50,391 bases of DNA from Natronomonas sp. (GTDB lineage Archaea; Halobacteriota; Halobacteria; Halobacteriales; Haloarculaceae): assembly GCF_028274965.1 (NCBI RefSeq), contig NZ_JAQCNO010000068.1, positions 1 through 50,391 of the forward strand. Reading direction: 5' to 3'. A program made the translations under genes and the position numbers. Positions within the stretch are counted from its first letter, which is position 1, and every line of letters starts with the position of its first letter. This document shows, piece by piece, positions 16,025-23,717 of this stretch. Below the pieces are notes generated by a model, which ran no database searches, had not been told where the DNA came from, and saw only the letters and a list, made by a program, of their open reading frames with translations.

Positions 16025-16924
16025 TCAATCACCCACGCCCGCACCGGATCCCGAACCCGCGTCCACGCTCGGATCCGTCCGGCGGCGGATCGATTCGATC
16101 GCGTCGCCGACGGAGGCACCGGCGTCGGCCGCCCGCTCGATGACGACGTCGGCCATCAGCGCCTCGGTTCCGACCGCGCCGGCGTACCAGATCCGGTGGC
16201 CGTCGACCTCACTCGGGGTCTCCCAGCCGGTCCGGTAGTCGTCGGTCAGCCCCATGTCCTCGGGGATGTCCTCCTGTGTGTGGTAGCCGTCGGCGACGAA
16301 AAGCGGGACGACGACGACGTCGGTCGTCTCGAAGAACTCGGTCACGTCGTCGACCTCCGGGTCCTCGTCCATGAACAGGGCCTCGACCTCCTCGAAGCGG
16401 TCCGTTTCGGCGATCCGGTCGGCGTGTAGCTCCACAGCCTTCGCGGAGTTCTCGTTTCGTTCGGTGCCGTGGCCGACGACGGCGAGTGCGAACCCCTCGC
16501 CGACCTCGTCGTCGCCGGTTACCGACTCCGCCCGCCGGACGATCACGTCGCTCATCGCGTCGTGCGTTCCCACCGGTCCGCAGTAGTGGACCGTCTTTCC
16601 GACGTCCGCGGCCTCGAACGTCGCGTGGGTGGCGCTCGTGCCGTCCGACTCCCACTCGTCGAGGTCCCAGCCCTCGAGGCGGAGTTCTCTCGGGATCACC
16701 TCCTCGGTGAAGTACCCCTCCGAGACGAAAAGCGGGACGACGTACACCTCGTCGCTCTCGACGGTCCGGAGGACCTCCCGGAACGACGGCTCCTCCTTCC
16801 AGAAGCCGGTCCGTACCTCGTCGAAGACGCCGGTCTCCGCGATGGTGTTGGCGTGGTCGTACGTCGGCGTGCTCGCGTCCGGATTCAGGTGTGACCCGTG
16901 TGCGACGATGACGAGCGCTTGCAT
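16025..16924 (-). CDS. cbiX: Sirohydrochlorin cobaltochelatase, two-domain
   Basis: A 299-residue CbiX with two tandem chelatase domains. The first begins LVIVAHGSHLNPD with His9 as a metal-inserting residue; the second begins LAVVGHGTERNENS with His152. Each half also has the VPLFVSEGYFTEEVIP / VPLFVADGYHTQEDIP motif, showing the internal duplication clearly. It inserts Co(II) into sirohydrochlorin in the early-cobalt cobalamin route (or Fe in siroheme synthesis). The C-terminal 20 residues are Gly/Ser/Asp-rich. It is the first gene of a two-gene unit with the DR2241-family gene. No other cobalamin genes are in the window. Confidence 0.93.
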   Translation of the reverse strand: MQALVIVAHGSHLNPDASTPTYDHANTIAETGVFDEVRTGFWKEEPSFREVLRTVESDEVYVVPLFVSEGYFTEEVIPRELRLEGWDLDEWESDGTSATHATFEAADVGKTVHYCGPVGTHDAMSDVIVRRAESVTGDDEVGEGFALAVVGHGTERNENSAKAVELHADRIAETDRFEEVEALFMDEDPEVDDVTEFFETTDVVVVPLFVADGYHTQEDIPEDMGLTDDYRTGWETPSEVDGHRIWYAGAVGTEALMADVVIERAADAGASVGDAIESIRRRTDPSVDAGSGSGAGVGD

Positions 16925-17037
16925 GCCGAACGGTACGAGGCGGCGGCTTTAGTCGCTTCGGGAATCGGCGCGCCGGACGACGCGAGGCGGGCGTGGGGAC
17001 CGACAGCGCCTTGTCGGATCGCTCCGAGTCCACGGGC

Positions 17038-17508
17038 ATGACCATCGCAGCCGACGCCCGGGCGGCCGTCAGAGCATGCCCCTTCGTGTACGACGGGCTC
17101 CGGGCGGGCGTCCTCAACTACACCGCCGCCGCCCGGTTTCTCGACGTCGGCGACGCGGAGGCCGTGGGGGCCGCACTCCGGCGGTACGCCGAGGAACTGG
17201 ACGACTTCTCGGGGGATGACGCGAAGGGGCGAGCGAGCGTCTCGATGCGTTCTGGGGTCGCAAAATCGGAGGACGGCACCGGGCTTCTCAGCGTCGGCGG
17301 CGTCTCGTTTGCGGTCGGGGGCGGCGAGCACACCGCGATCGTCGCCACGGGGTCGTTCGGGGCGGAAGCTCTTGAGGCGGCCCTCGGGCGGCTCCGGACG
17401 GCCGGCGTCGGCGTCGTCGCCGCCGCCGGGACCGAGGGGTCCGTGACCGTCGTCGTCGGGCGTCGCGAGGGGCCGGACGCCGTCCGCGCCGTCGAGGACG
17501 CCCTGTGA
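17038..17508 (+). CDS. Haloarchaeal hypothetical protein (DUF7523-like)
   Basis: A 156-residue acidic protein without a recognised catalytic motif; I know it only as a conserved haloarchaeal type found near cbiX or cysS. The N-terminal half is helical and resembles a small HTH-like domain (RACPFVYDGLRAGVLNYTAAARFL); the C-terminal half (about 95-156) looks like an ACT-like beta-alpha-beta fold (HTAIVATGSFGAEALEAALGRL ... VTVVVGRREG). That architecture would suit a ligand-sensing regulator, but this is inference. The ATG at 17038 is preferred over one 15 codons earlier because the extra residues lack conservation features. Confidence 0.7.
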   Translation: MTIAADARAAVRACPFVYDGLRAGVLNYTAAARFLDVGDAEAVGAALRRYAEELDDFSGDDAKGRASVSMRSGVAKSEDGTGLLSVGGVSFAVGGGEHTAIVATGSFGAEALEAALGRLRTAGVGVVAAAGTEGSVTVVVGRREGPDAVRAVEDAL

Positions 17509-17558
17509 GGCCCGCGCAAGCGACGCATTGAAACCGGCTCCGGGCGCAGGCCCGGATA

Positions 17559-19049
17559 ATGACGCTTCGCGTCCTGAACACGCTCTCCGGCGAGCGCGAG
17601 CCGTTCGAGCCGGCCGATCCCGATGACGTCCTGCTGTACTACTGCGGGTTGACCGTCTCGGACAGCGCACACCTCGGTCACGCCCGAACCTGGACCCATG
17701 TCGACGTGATCCACCGGTGGCTCGAACACCTCGGGTACGGCGTCCGGCACGTCGAGAACATCACCGACGTCAACGAGAAGATCGTCGCCCGGATCGGCGA
17801 GCGCGACGGCGACGCCGTCCTCGGCGGGAGCGAACGGGAGGTCGCCGAGCGGTTCATCGACCGGCTGCTCGCCGACATGCGGTCGCTCAACCTCAAACGC
17901 GCCGAGGTCTACCCGCGGGTGTCCGAACACGTCCCCGAGATCATCGATCTCATCGAGACGCTGATCGAGCGGGGCTACGCCTACGAGTCCAACGGCTCCG
18001 TGTACTTCGACGTGACCGAGTTCCCCGACTACGGGAAGCTCTCGAATCAGTCGATCGAGGCGGTCGAGGCCCAGGGGGCCGACGAGGAGCGGGCCGAAAA
18101 GCGGAACCCGGCGGATTTCGCGCTGTGGAAGGCCGGGGGCGTCTCGGAGGCCGCGGTGGCCGAACACCGCGTCGCGGATCGGACCTACGAGGCCGACCCG
18201 ACCGGCGAGACGTGGGACTCGCCGTGGGGGCCCGGCCGCCCCGGGTGGCACATCGAGTGCTCCGCGATGTCGATGACCCACCTGGACGACTCGATCGACC
18301 TCCACGTCGGCGGGCGGGACCTCGTCTTCCCGCACCACGAAAACGAGATCGCACAGACGGAGGCCGCGACCGGCGGGACGTTCGCGCGGTACTGGCTCCA
18401 CGCCGACCTCTTCGAGATGGACGACGAGAAGATGTCCTCGAGTCTCGGGAACTTCATCCCGGTGTCGGAGGCCGTCGAGCGGTTCGGGACGAACCCCCTG
18501 CGGATGTTCTTCGTCTCGTCGTCGTACAACTCGACGCAGACGTACAGCGAGGCGGCGATCGAGGAGGCCCTCGAGCGCTGGGAGCGCCTCGAGGCGGCAC
18601 ACGACCGGATCACAGCCGTACTCGAGGGGCCCGAGGCCCGAAGCAAGGTCGGATCGTCGCTCGGGGACGCGGTCGAGGAGACACGACGCGCGTTTACCGC
18701 GGCGATGAACGACGACTTCAACACCCGGGAGGCGCTCGCCGCGCTGTTCGAACTCGTCGCCGCGGCGAACCGCCACCTCGACGCCGAGGGGCCCTACGAC
18801 TACCGCGGCCTGCACCGGGCCGTCGAGGCGCTCGAGACGTTCGGCGGCGACGTGCTCGGGTTCGATTTCGGCGACGGCTCCGGAGGGGACGTCGAGATCG
18901 CCGACGAACTCGTCGAGTTCGTCCTCGGGTTGCGCGAGACCGAACGCGACGCCGGCAACTACGAGCGCGCCGACGAGATACGGGCCGGCCTCGAGGCTCT
19001 CGGCGTCGAGGTGCAGGACACGGACGAGGGGCCGCAGTACCGGCTCTGA
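17559..19049 (+). CDS. cysS: Cysteinyl-tRNA synthetase
   Basis: A 496-residue class I aminoacyl-tRNA synthetase charging tRNA-Cys. The zinc-binding Cys29 lies in YYCGLTVSD, the HIGH-equivalent is HLGH (38-41), and KMSSS is at 291-295; WHIECSAMS and the GGRDLVFPHHENEIAQ block complete the zinc and active site. The C-terminal DALR-type helical domain is complete and ends EGPQYRL. The stop codon TGA (19047-19049) is also the first three bases of the TGACATCC sequence that opens the structured element downstream, so the insertion seems to have occurred at, or to have replaced, the natural end of the gene. Confidence 0.97.
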   Translation: MTLRVLNTLSGEREPFEPADPDDVLLYYCGLTVSDSAHLGHARTWTHVDVIHRWLEHLGYGVRHVENITDVNEKIVARIGERDGDAVLGGSEREVAERFIDRLLADMRSLNLKRAEVYPRVSEHVPEIIDLIETLIERGYAYESNGSVYFDVTEFPDYGKLSNQSIEAVEAQGADEERAEKRNPADFALWKAGGVSEAAVAEHRVADRTYEADPTGETWDSPWGPGRPGWHIECSAMSMTHLDDSIDLHVGGRDLVFPHHENEIAQTEAATGGTFARYWLHADLFEMDDEKMSSSLGNFIPVSEAVERFGTNPLRMFFVSSSYNSTQTYSEAAIEEALERWERLEAAHDRITAVLEGPEARSKVGSSLGDAVEETRRAFTAAMNDDFNTREALAALFELVAAANRHLDAEGPYDYRGLHRAVEALETFGGDVLGFDFGDGSGGDVEIADELVEFVLGLRETERDAGNYERADEIRAGLEALGVEVQDTDEGPQYRL

Positions 19050-19165
19050 CATCCTCCCACGACTGAAGTCGTGGGGTTCCACGGTCACAGACCGTGCCCC
19101 GACTTCGGGAGGTTCCCCACTCGCAGACGGTGGGGTTGTGGGCCGTGCCAGTACGGCCCCCGACT
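19047..19165 (-). ncRNA. Orphan omega-RNA-like structured segment
   Basis: Within the relic, the end next to cysS folds into a row of stems: 8 bp at 19056-19075, 7 bp at 19080-19096 (CACGGTC/GACCGTG), 4 bp CCCG/CGGG at 98-109 of the same block, 6 bp at 19115-19135 (CCCCAC/GTGGGG) and 6 bp at 19141-19158 (GGCCGT/ACGGCC). In TnpB systems the guide RNA scaffold occupies this end of the element, and the guide is the sequence just outside it. Transcribed on the minus strand, the guide would be the complement of the cysS 3' end. Expression and function are untested inference. Confidence 0.4.
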
Positions 19166-19316
19166 CGGATAGCGGGCTTCATCTACCCCCGCGAAGGGTG
19201 CGTATCCTTACCCGAGACTCGGCATCACAACCCACGAACCCTTCGATATTCAACGTTTCGCCGGCTGTCGGCTTCATCCCACTCTTGAAGGGGTGGGCTT
19301 TCGCCTCGCTACCGCT
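19047..19316 (-). mobile_element. Probable IS200/IS605 (TnpB-type) relic or non-autonomous derivative
   Basis: A 270-bp gene-less block rich in inverted repeats. Read on the minus strand it ends in a perfect 8-bp hairpin (CCCACGAC-TTCA-GTCGTGGG) followed by AGGATGTCA, the terminal sequence I associate with the right ends of haloarchaeal IS1341/TnpB elements. The other edge has a hairpin GCCCAC...GTGGG (19278-19297) preceded by TTAC (19317-19320 read on the minus strand), a tetranucleotide used as target by some members of this family. No tnpA or tnpB remains, but a short minus-strand frame (about 19319-19179) could be a transposase tail. Identity with named elements could not be checked here. 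Confidence 0.6.
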
Positions 19317-19320
19317 GTAA

Positions 19321-19336
19321 CGCCCGCCGTCGGGCG
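19321..19336 (-). terminator. GC hairpin downstream of the TctA-like gene
   Basis: CGCCCG-CCGT-CGGGCG forms a compact 6-bp stem 16 bp after the stop codon of the permease gene. It could stabilise or terminate that transcript, but there is no T-run, so this is weak. Confidence 0.3.
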
Positions 19337-19351
19337 GTGGCCCCGGCCGGC

Positions 19352-20575
19352 CTACGGGAGGGCGATCGGACAGATCAGGACGCCCATGAGAGTCGCCCGG
19401 CGCGCCCCGAGGCGGGCGGGAACCAACCCGACGAGGGTCGCTGCGAGATACGCGGCGACGCCGATCGGGCCGGCGAACAGATACGAGAGCGCGGCGAGCA
19501 CGCAGAGCAGCCCAACGGAGAGCCGCGTCGGGTCCAGGTTGCCGACGACCGCGAGGTACCGGTCGCCGATCGTCAACACGCCGACGGCGCCGGCGGTCGC
19601 ACCGAGAGCGACCGCGGCCAGGAGGTGCGGAAGCGACAGCGGGACGTCGGTCGCCTCGACGGCCACGAGAACGCCGGTCCGGGGGGAGCCGAGCGCGACG
19701 AGCGCAAAGAGCGCGAACACGGTGTTGGCCGTGTTCACGCCGGAGGTCGCAACCACGAACCCGCGGGCGCCGTACCGTCCCGGAACCGCGAGCAGGGCGA
19801 ACGTCGCCGCGATGGCGCTCGAGACGGCGGGGACGTACCCGACGACCGCGCCGGCGAGCGTGCCGATCCCCGAGAGGCCGAGCACGCTCCGTTTCGAGGT
19901 CGCGATCGTCGGGTCGTCCTGCGGCGGAACACCGTCGCCGCCGATCGCGTCGATGAGGACGGGCGCGCCGAACAGACCCGCAAACAGCGGGGCGAGCATC
20001 CCGCCGGCGGCGAGCGGCGCGGACGGCGAGAGATCAAGCGTTGCGATCCCCAACGCGCCGCTGAGACCGAAGGAGATCGCGGCGACGAGCCTCGAGCCGA
20101 TCCCCCGCTCGGTCAGGACGAGCGCAACGGCGACCGCACCGAGCACGAGCGTGAGGTTCGCCCGTACCGTCGGCCACAGGGCGGTCATGCCCCGGGTGAC
20201 AGGGATCGAAAGCGGCACGGCGAGGACGACGGCGACGCCGCTGCCGAGCGCGGACAGCCGCAGGGCTTCCGGGCCGCGACCCTCCAGGACGAGTCGGTGC
20301 CCCGGCAGCGCCGCGACGGCCGTGGCGGGGGCCGGCACGCCGAGCGCGAGCGTCGGCACGATCTCGAGGAAGGTGTGTGTCACCCCCGCGGCGAGCATGG
20401 CCATGCCGACGTACAGCGACGGGCCGGGGACCGAGGGCGCGGCGCCGGCCAACAGCAGCGCCATGTTGTTCGCGTGCAGTCCCGGGATCAGCCCGCTTGC
20501 CGTTCCGAGCGCGACGCCGCCGGCGACGAAACAGAGCGCGATCGCCGCCGCCCGGGGCGCGAGGGTGACCTCCAT
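19352..20575 (-). CDS. TctA-like tripartite tricarboxylate transporter permease homologue
   Basis: A 407-residue membrane protein with about ten to eleven hydrophobic segments, belonging to the archaeal branch of the TctA/DUF112 permeases. Typical glycine-rich blocks are GTASGLIPGLHANNMALL near residue 25, HTFLEIVPTLALGVPAPATAVAALPGH near 65-92 (a repeat of the same fold), and PAVSSAIAATFAL/ GVNTANTVFALFAL in the second half. The bacterial permease works with TctB and a periplasmic TctC binding protein; neither is nearby, so the substrate and energy coupling are open. A TATA box at the leaderless distance supports the ATG at 20575. Confidence 0.82.
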   Translation of the reverse strand: MEVTLAPRAAAIALCFVAGGVALGTASGLIPGLHANNMALLLAGAAPSVPGPSLYVGMAMLAAGVTHTFLEIVPTLALGVPAPATAVAALPGHRLVLEGRGPEALRLSALGSGVAVVLAVPLSIPVTRGMTALWPTVRANLTLVLGAVAVALVLTERGIGSRLVAAISFGLSGALGIATLDLSPSAPLAAGGMLAPLFAGLFGAPVLIDAIGGDGVPPQDDPTIATSKRSVLGLSGIGTLAGAVVGYVPAVSSAIAATFALLAVPGRYGARGFVVATSGVNTANTVFALFALVALGSPRTGVLVAVEATDVPLSLPHLLAAVALGATAGAVGVLTIGDRYLAVVGNLDPTRLSVGLLCVLAALSYLFAGPIGVAAYLAATLVGLVPARLGARRATLMGVLICPIALP

Positions 20576-20598
20576 CGGGGGCTCTGGCCGCGCTCAGG

Positions 20599-20606
20599 TA
20601 TATAAA
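20599..20606 (-). promoter_or_regulatory. TATA box of the TctA-like gene
   Basis: TTTATATA on the minus strand, centred 28 nt before the ATG at 20575; consistent with a leaderless transcript. Confidence 0.65.
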
Positions 20607-20657
20607 CGTGTGCTCGGGGGCGCCCGACGGGACGGAAGGCCCGGCCGCGGCTGGACG

Positions 20658-20665
20658 TTTTTAAA
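20658..20665 (+). promoter_or_regulatory. Possible secondary TATA element upstream of tfb
   Basis: TTTTTAAA lies 140 bp before the tfb ATG in the same spacer. It could be a distal promoter giving a longer leader, or an operator-like AT patch; the motif alone does not decide. Confidence 0.35.
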
Positions 20666-20712
20666 CCGGTGTCGGACCGGCCGGGTCGGCGCAACCGGTG
20701 AGAACACCAAAG

Positions 20713-20722
20713 TATTTAAATA
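20713..20722 (+). promoter_or_regulatory. TATA box of tfb
   Basis: The palindrome TATTTAAATA is a near-ideal archaeal TATA box. With a start site about 25 nt downstream, the tfb mRNA would carry a leader of roughly 60 nt, unlike the mostly leaderless neighbours. Confidence 0.65.
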
Positions 20723-20804
20723 CGTTTCGTTCGTGTTTCAGGTACCGATAGCTAACCGGGTCTTTCTGGGGTCGTTCCCTGCCTGGTAGCCCCCGCCACG
20801 TAGC

Positions 20805-21773
20805 ATGAGCGAACACACACACACGCGAACGCGAACGGCCGAGACGGAGACAGAGACCGAGGCCGACGAGGAACTGACCGGGTGCCCCGAGTGCGGCGGC
20901 GACATCACCGCCGACTCCGAGCACGGCGAGACGGTCTGTACCGAATGCGGCCTCGTCGTCGAGGAAGACGAGATCGACCGCGGCCCCGAGTGGCGCGCCT
21001 TCGACAGCGCCGAAAAGGATCAAAAGTCCCGCGTCGGCGCACCGACGACGAACATGATGCACGACAAGGGCCTCTCGACGAACATCGACTGGCGCGATCA
21101 GGACGCCTACGGGAACTCCCTGGACTCCCGCCAGCGCCAGAAGATGCAGCGCCTACGGAAGTGGAACGAGCGGTTCCGCACCCGCGACTCGAAAGAGCGC
21201 AACCTCAAACAGGCCCTCGGCGAGATCGACCGCATGGCCTCCGCGTTGGGCCTCCCCGAAAACGTCCGGGAGACCGCCTCGGTCATCTATCGTCGTGCAC
21301 TCGACGAGAACCTCCTGCCCGGTCGCTCGATCGAAGGCGTCTCCACTGCCGCGCTGTACGCCGCCGCCAGACAGGCCGGCGTCCCACGCAGCCTCGACGA
21401 GGTCGCCGGCGTCTCGCGCGTCGAAAAGAGCGAAATCGCCCGTACCTACCGCTACGTCGTCCGCGAACTCGGCCTCGAAGTCGCGCCGGCCGACCCCGAG
21501 AGCTACGTCCCCCGCTTCGCCAGCGAACTCGGCCTCTCCGAGGAGGCCGAAAACCGCGCGCGGAAGCTCCTCGGGAACGCCAAAGAGCAGGGCGTCCACT
21601 CGGGGAAGTCGCCGGTCGGCCTCGCGGCCGCCGCCGTCTACGCCGCCTCGCTTCTCACCAACGAGAAGACAACGCAGGCGGCCGTCTCGGAGGTCGCGGA
21701 CATCTCCGAGGTCACCATCCGCAACCGCTATCACGAACTCCTCGAGGCCGAACAGGACCTCGCGTTCGCCTGA
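20805..21773 (+). CDS. tfb: Transcription initiation factor TFB
   Basis: A 322-residue TFIIB homologue that bridges TBP-bound promoters and RNA polymerase. The N-terminal zinc ribbon has CPEC (Cys27, Cys30) and CTEC (Cys45, Cys48), then the B-finger/linker block (DRGPEWRAF, SRVGAPTT, LSTNIDWRDQDAYG), and two cyclin repeats (about 125-215 and 220-315; SIEGVSTAALYAAAR and SPVGLAAAAVYAASLL). The C-terminal HTH reads QAAVSEVADISEVTIRNRY. A Thr/Glu-rich tail of 20 residues precedes the ribbon. Haloarchaea usually carry several TFBs; which paralogue this is cannot be told here. Its promoter and leader are unusually elaborate for the window. Confidence 0.97.
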   Translation: MSEHTHTRTRTAETETETEADEELTGCPECGGDITADSEHGETVCTECGLVVEEDEIDRGPEWRAFDSAEKDQKSRVGAPTTNMMHDKGLSTNIDWRDQDAYGNSLDSRQRQKMQRLRKWNERFRTRDSKERNLKQALGEIDRMASALGLPENVRETASVIYRRALDENLLPGRSIEGVSTAALYAAARQAGVPRSLDEVAGVSRVEKSEIARTYRYVVRELGLEVAPADPESYVPRFASELGLSEEAENRARKLLGNAKEQGVHSGKSPVGLAAAAVYAASLLTNEKTTQAAVSEVADISEVTIRNRYHELLEAEQDLAFA

Positions 21774-21886
21774 GGCCCTCCGGGGCGGAGCGACAGACTC
21801 GCGTCGCGGTTGTGCGGGCGAACGCGAGGCGGCCGCCGTCGGCGTCGGTCGCGCTGTTTTTGTCGGCGGAAGCCGTCACCCAACCC

Positions 21887-22867
21887 GTGCGGGAGTTCGC
21901 CTTCGAACTCGCGGTGTGTGCCGCCATCGAGGCCGAGAGCGACGGCGTCGTTGCCCGCCAACTCGGCACCCGATCGCGGGTCGTCGACGTCGTCGAGATC
22001 GAACCGGGCCCGGAGTTCGACGCGCGAACGGAGATCACGTCCGAGGCGATCCCCGGGCCGGCGATCGAGAGCGACGTCGGCGTCGGGCGGGCGCGGCGGG
22101 CGACGGCGGCGATCGACGCCGACCCCGGACGGGCCGAGTCGATCGCCGACCGGGCCGTCGAGATCGGGTTCTTCGAGGCCGAACGGCGGGGCCGAAAGCG
22201 GGTCGTCCGGCAGGCGACCCGGTACCCGGACTGGATCGGGGGCCTCACCGCGATCGAGAACAAGCCGGACCTCGGTCGGCCCGGCGACCTCGAACGGCAG
22301 CTCCGAAAGGACGTGTCGCTGTCGCTTTTCGACGAGATCGTCCTCGTGACGGGCTCTTACGTCACGGGCGCACACCTCAACCGGATCCCGGACCCGGTCG
22401 GTGTCCGCCGGTTCGACGCCGAAACGGGGAGCTTCGAGACGGTCCGGGAGCCGAGTCGGCTGCGGAGCGACTCGGCCGGGATCGCCATCCTCGAGGAGAG
22501 CGCGGCGAAGACCGACATCGAGCCGATCGGTCCCGAGCGGAAGGCCCGGATGCGGCGGCGGATCGCGGAACGGGCCTACGGGAAGGGGTGGCGGCCGGAG
22601 GCGCTGCCCGGCTGTGAGCGGGCGGCTCCGCGGGGGCCGCCGTTCGGCCCCGAGGACGCGTTGCCGTACTGCGAGTGGAAAGAGCGGTTCGTCGACCCCG
22701 CCCGCGAGTGCGGCCCGGAGTGCCCGGAGTACGCGCCGACGGAGCCGCCGGCCGTCGATCCGGACGCGCTCAGAGACCGCCGGACGGGCTGGAAGGCCGA
22801 CCCCGGCGGCGTCGCCCGGCGGCAGGCCGGACTCGGACGCTTCGGCGAGGACGAGGACGGCGAATGA
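21887..22867 (+). CDS. DUF5787-type haloarchaeal hypothetical protein
   Basis: A 326-residue protein of unknown function, of a conserved haloarchaeal type that I believe corresponds to DUF5787. It starts MREFAFELAVCAAIE at a GTG (21887); a T-rich patch about 29 nt upstream supports this, and no ATG fits. The central part (VVRQATRYPDWIGGLTAIENKPDLGRPGDLERQLRKDV) has an E-x-K with acidic and charged neighbours that recalls nuclease-like PD-(D/E)XK folds, but I cannot confirm this. Near the C-terminus a cysteine group (PYCEWKERFVDPARECGPECPEY) may bind metal. Much longer frames upstream overlap tfb and are not coding. Confidence 0.75.
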   Translation: MREFAFELAVCAAIEAESDGVVARQLGTRSRVVDVVEIEPGPEFDARTEITSEAIPGPAIESDVGVGRARRATAAIDADPGRAESIADRAVEIGFFEAERRGRKRVVRQATRYPDWIGGLTAIENKPDLGRPGDLERQLRKDVSLSLFDEIVLVTGSYVTGAHLNRIPDPVGVRRFDAETGSFETVREPSRLRSDSAGIAILEESAAKTDIEPIGPERKARMRRRIAERAYGKGWRPEALPGCERAAPRGPPFGPEDALPYCEWKERFVDPARECGPECPEYAPTEPPAVDPDALRDRRTGWKADPGGVARRQAGLGRFGEDEDGE

Positions 22868-22892
22868 GGCGAGGGCGGACGCAGGTGCGGGA

Positions 22893-23717
22893 TCACAGCG
22901 TGAACCGCTCGCCGTCGACGGCCATGTCCTCCGCGAACGCCCGTTCGGCGGGGATGTAATGCGAGAGGTGGACGAGCCGGTACTCCGCGGCGTCGAGGTC
23001 GTCGGCGAGCGCCCTGGCGCCCTCGATCGTCATGTGTTTCGTTCCGAACGTGCGATAGGTCCCGTCGGCGTCGGCGTGGTCGCCCCCGAGGGGGTGGTAC
23101 TGGGCGTTGCTCGCGGGGACGATCCCGTCGACGAAAAGCAGGTCCGGTTGCGCGAGGACCGCCCGGGAGTCGGCGCCGATCGCGTAGCTGCTGTCGCCGG
23201 ACAGAGACAGCGTCGCGCCCGTCTCTGGGTCCTCTACCCGCAGGCCATAACAGACGAGCGGCGGGTGCTCGACGGGGACGAGCGTCACCTCGAACCCGCA
23301 GGCCTCGAACGGCTCGAAGGGGCTCTGCGGTTCGACCGACACCGCATCGAGGTAGTGGTACTTCTCGTCGACCGTCTCGGCGACGCTCTGGCCGGTCCGT
23401 GGGTCCGTCTCGTCGGCTGCGAACACCGGGACATCCTCGAGCAGCCGGTAGGCGTTCCCGAGGCCGTCGAGGTGATCGAAGTGGATGTGGCTGATCACGA
23501 TCGCGTCGGGCAGCGGGACGTCCTGTTCGAGAAACTGCGAGCGGAAATCCGGGCTCGCGTCGATGAGCAGCGACTCCCCGGTGTGTTCGTTGTGGACGTG
23601 GACTGAGAACCGCGAGCGCTCGACGCCGAGAGACCGAGCGCGCTCGCAGGTGTCGCAGTCGCATCTCGGCGTCGGCGTGCCTGTCGTGTCGCCGGAGCCG
23701 AGAAGCGTGACCCGCAT
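22893..23717 (-). CDS. PhnP-like metallo-beta-lactamase-fold hydrolase
   Basis: A 274-residue MBL-fold protein of the phosphoribosyl-cyclic-phosphate phosphodiesterase-like (PhnP) branch. It has MRVTLLGSGDTTGTPTPRC, a structural zinc-type CDCDTC group (near residues 19-24) and the metal motif SHIHFDHLDGLG, then SGDSSY and HLSHY near the end. A phosphodiesterase role is likely, substrate unknown. Its ATG overlaps the stop codon of the AAA ATPase by one base (TGATG), a strong hint of translational coupling. The longer minus frame upstream is a shadow of the ATPase. Confidence 0.88.
   Translation of the reverse strand: MRVTLLGSGDTTGTPTPRCDCDTCERARSLGVERSRFSVHVHNEHTGESLLIDASPDFRSQFLEQDVPLPDAIVISHIHFDHLDGLGNAYRLLEDVPVFAADETDPRTGQSVAETVDEKYHYLDAVSVEPQSPFEPFEACGFEVTLVPVEHPPLVCYGLRVEDPETGATLSLSGDSSYAIGADSRAVLAQPDLLFVDGIVPASNAQYHPLGGDHADADGTYRTFGTKHMTIEGARALADDLDAAEYRLVHLSHYIPAERAFAEDMAVDGERFTL

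Noticed and set aside
14318-16429. 703-codon plus-strand frame opposite cbiX and the DR2241-family gene
   Set aside because: It is antisense to two well-supported genes, with residue composition typical of shadows in high-GC DNA.
20882-22867. 661-codon plus-strand frame starting inside tfb
   Set aside because: The first two thirds are an arginine-rich frame-shifted reading of tfb. Only the part from the GTG at 21887 resembles a real protein.
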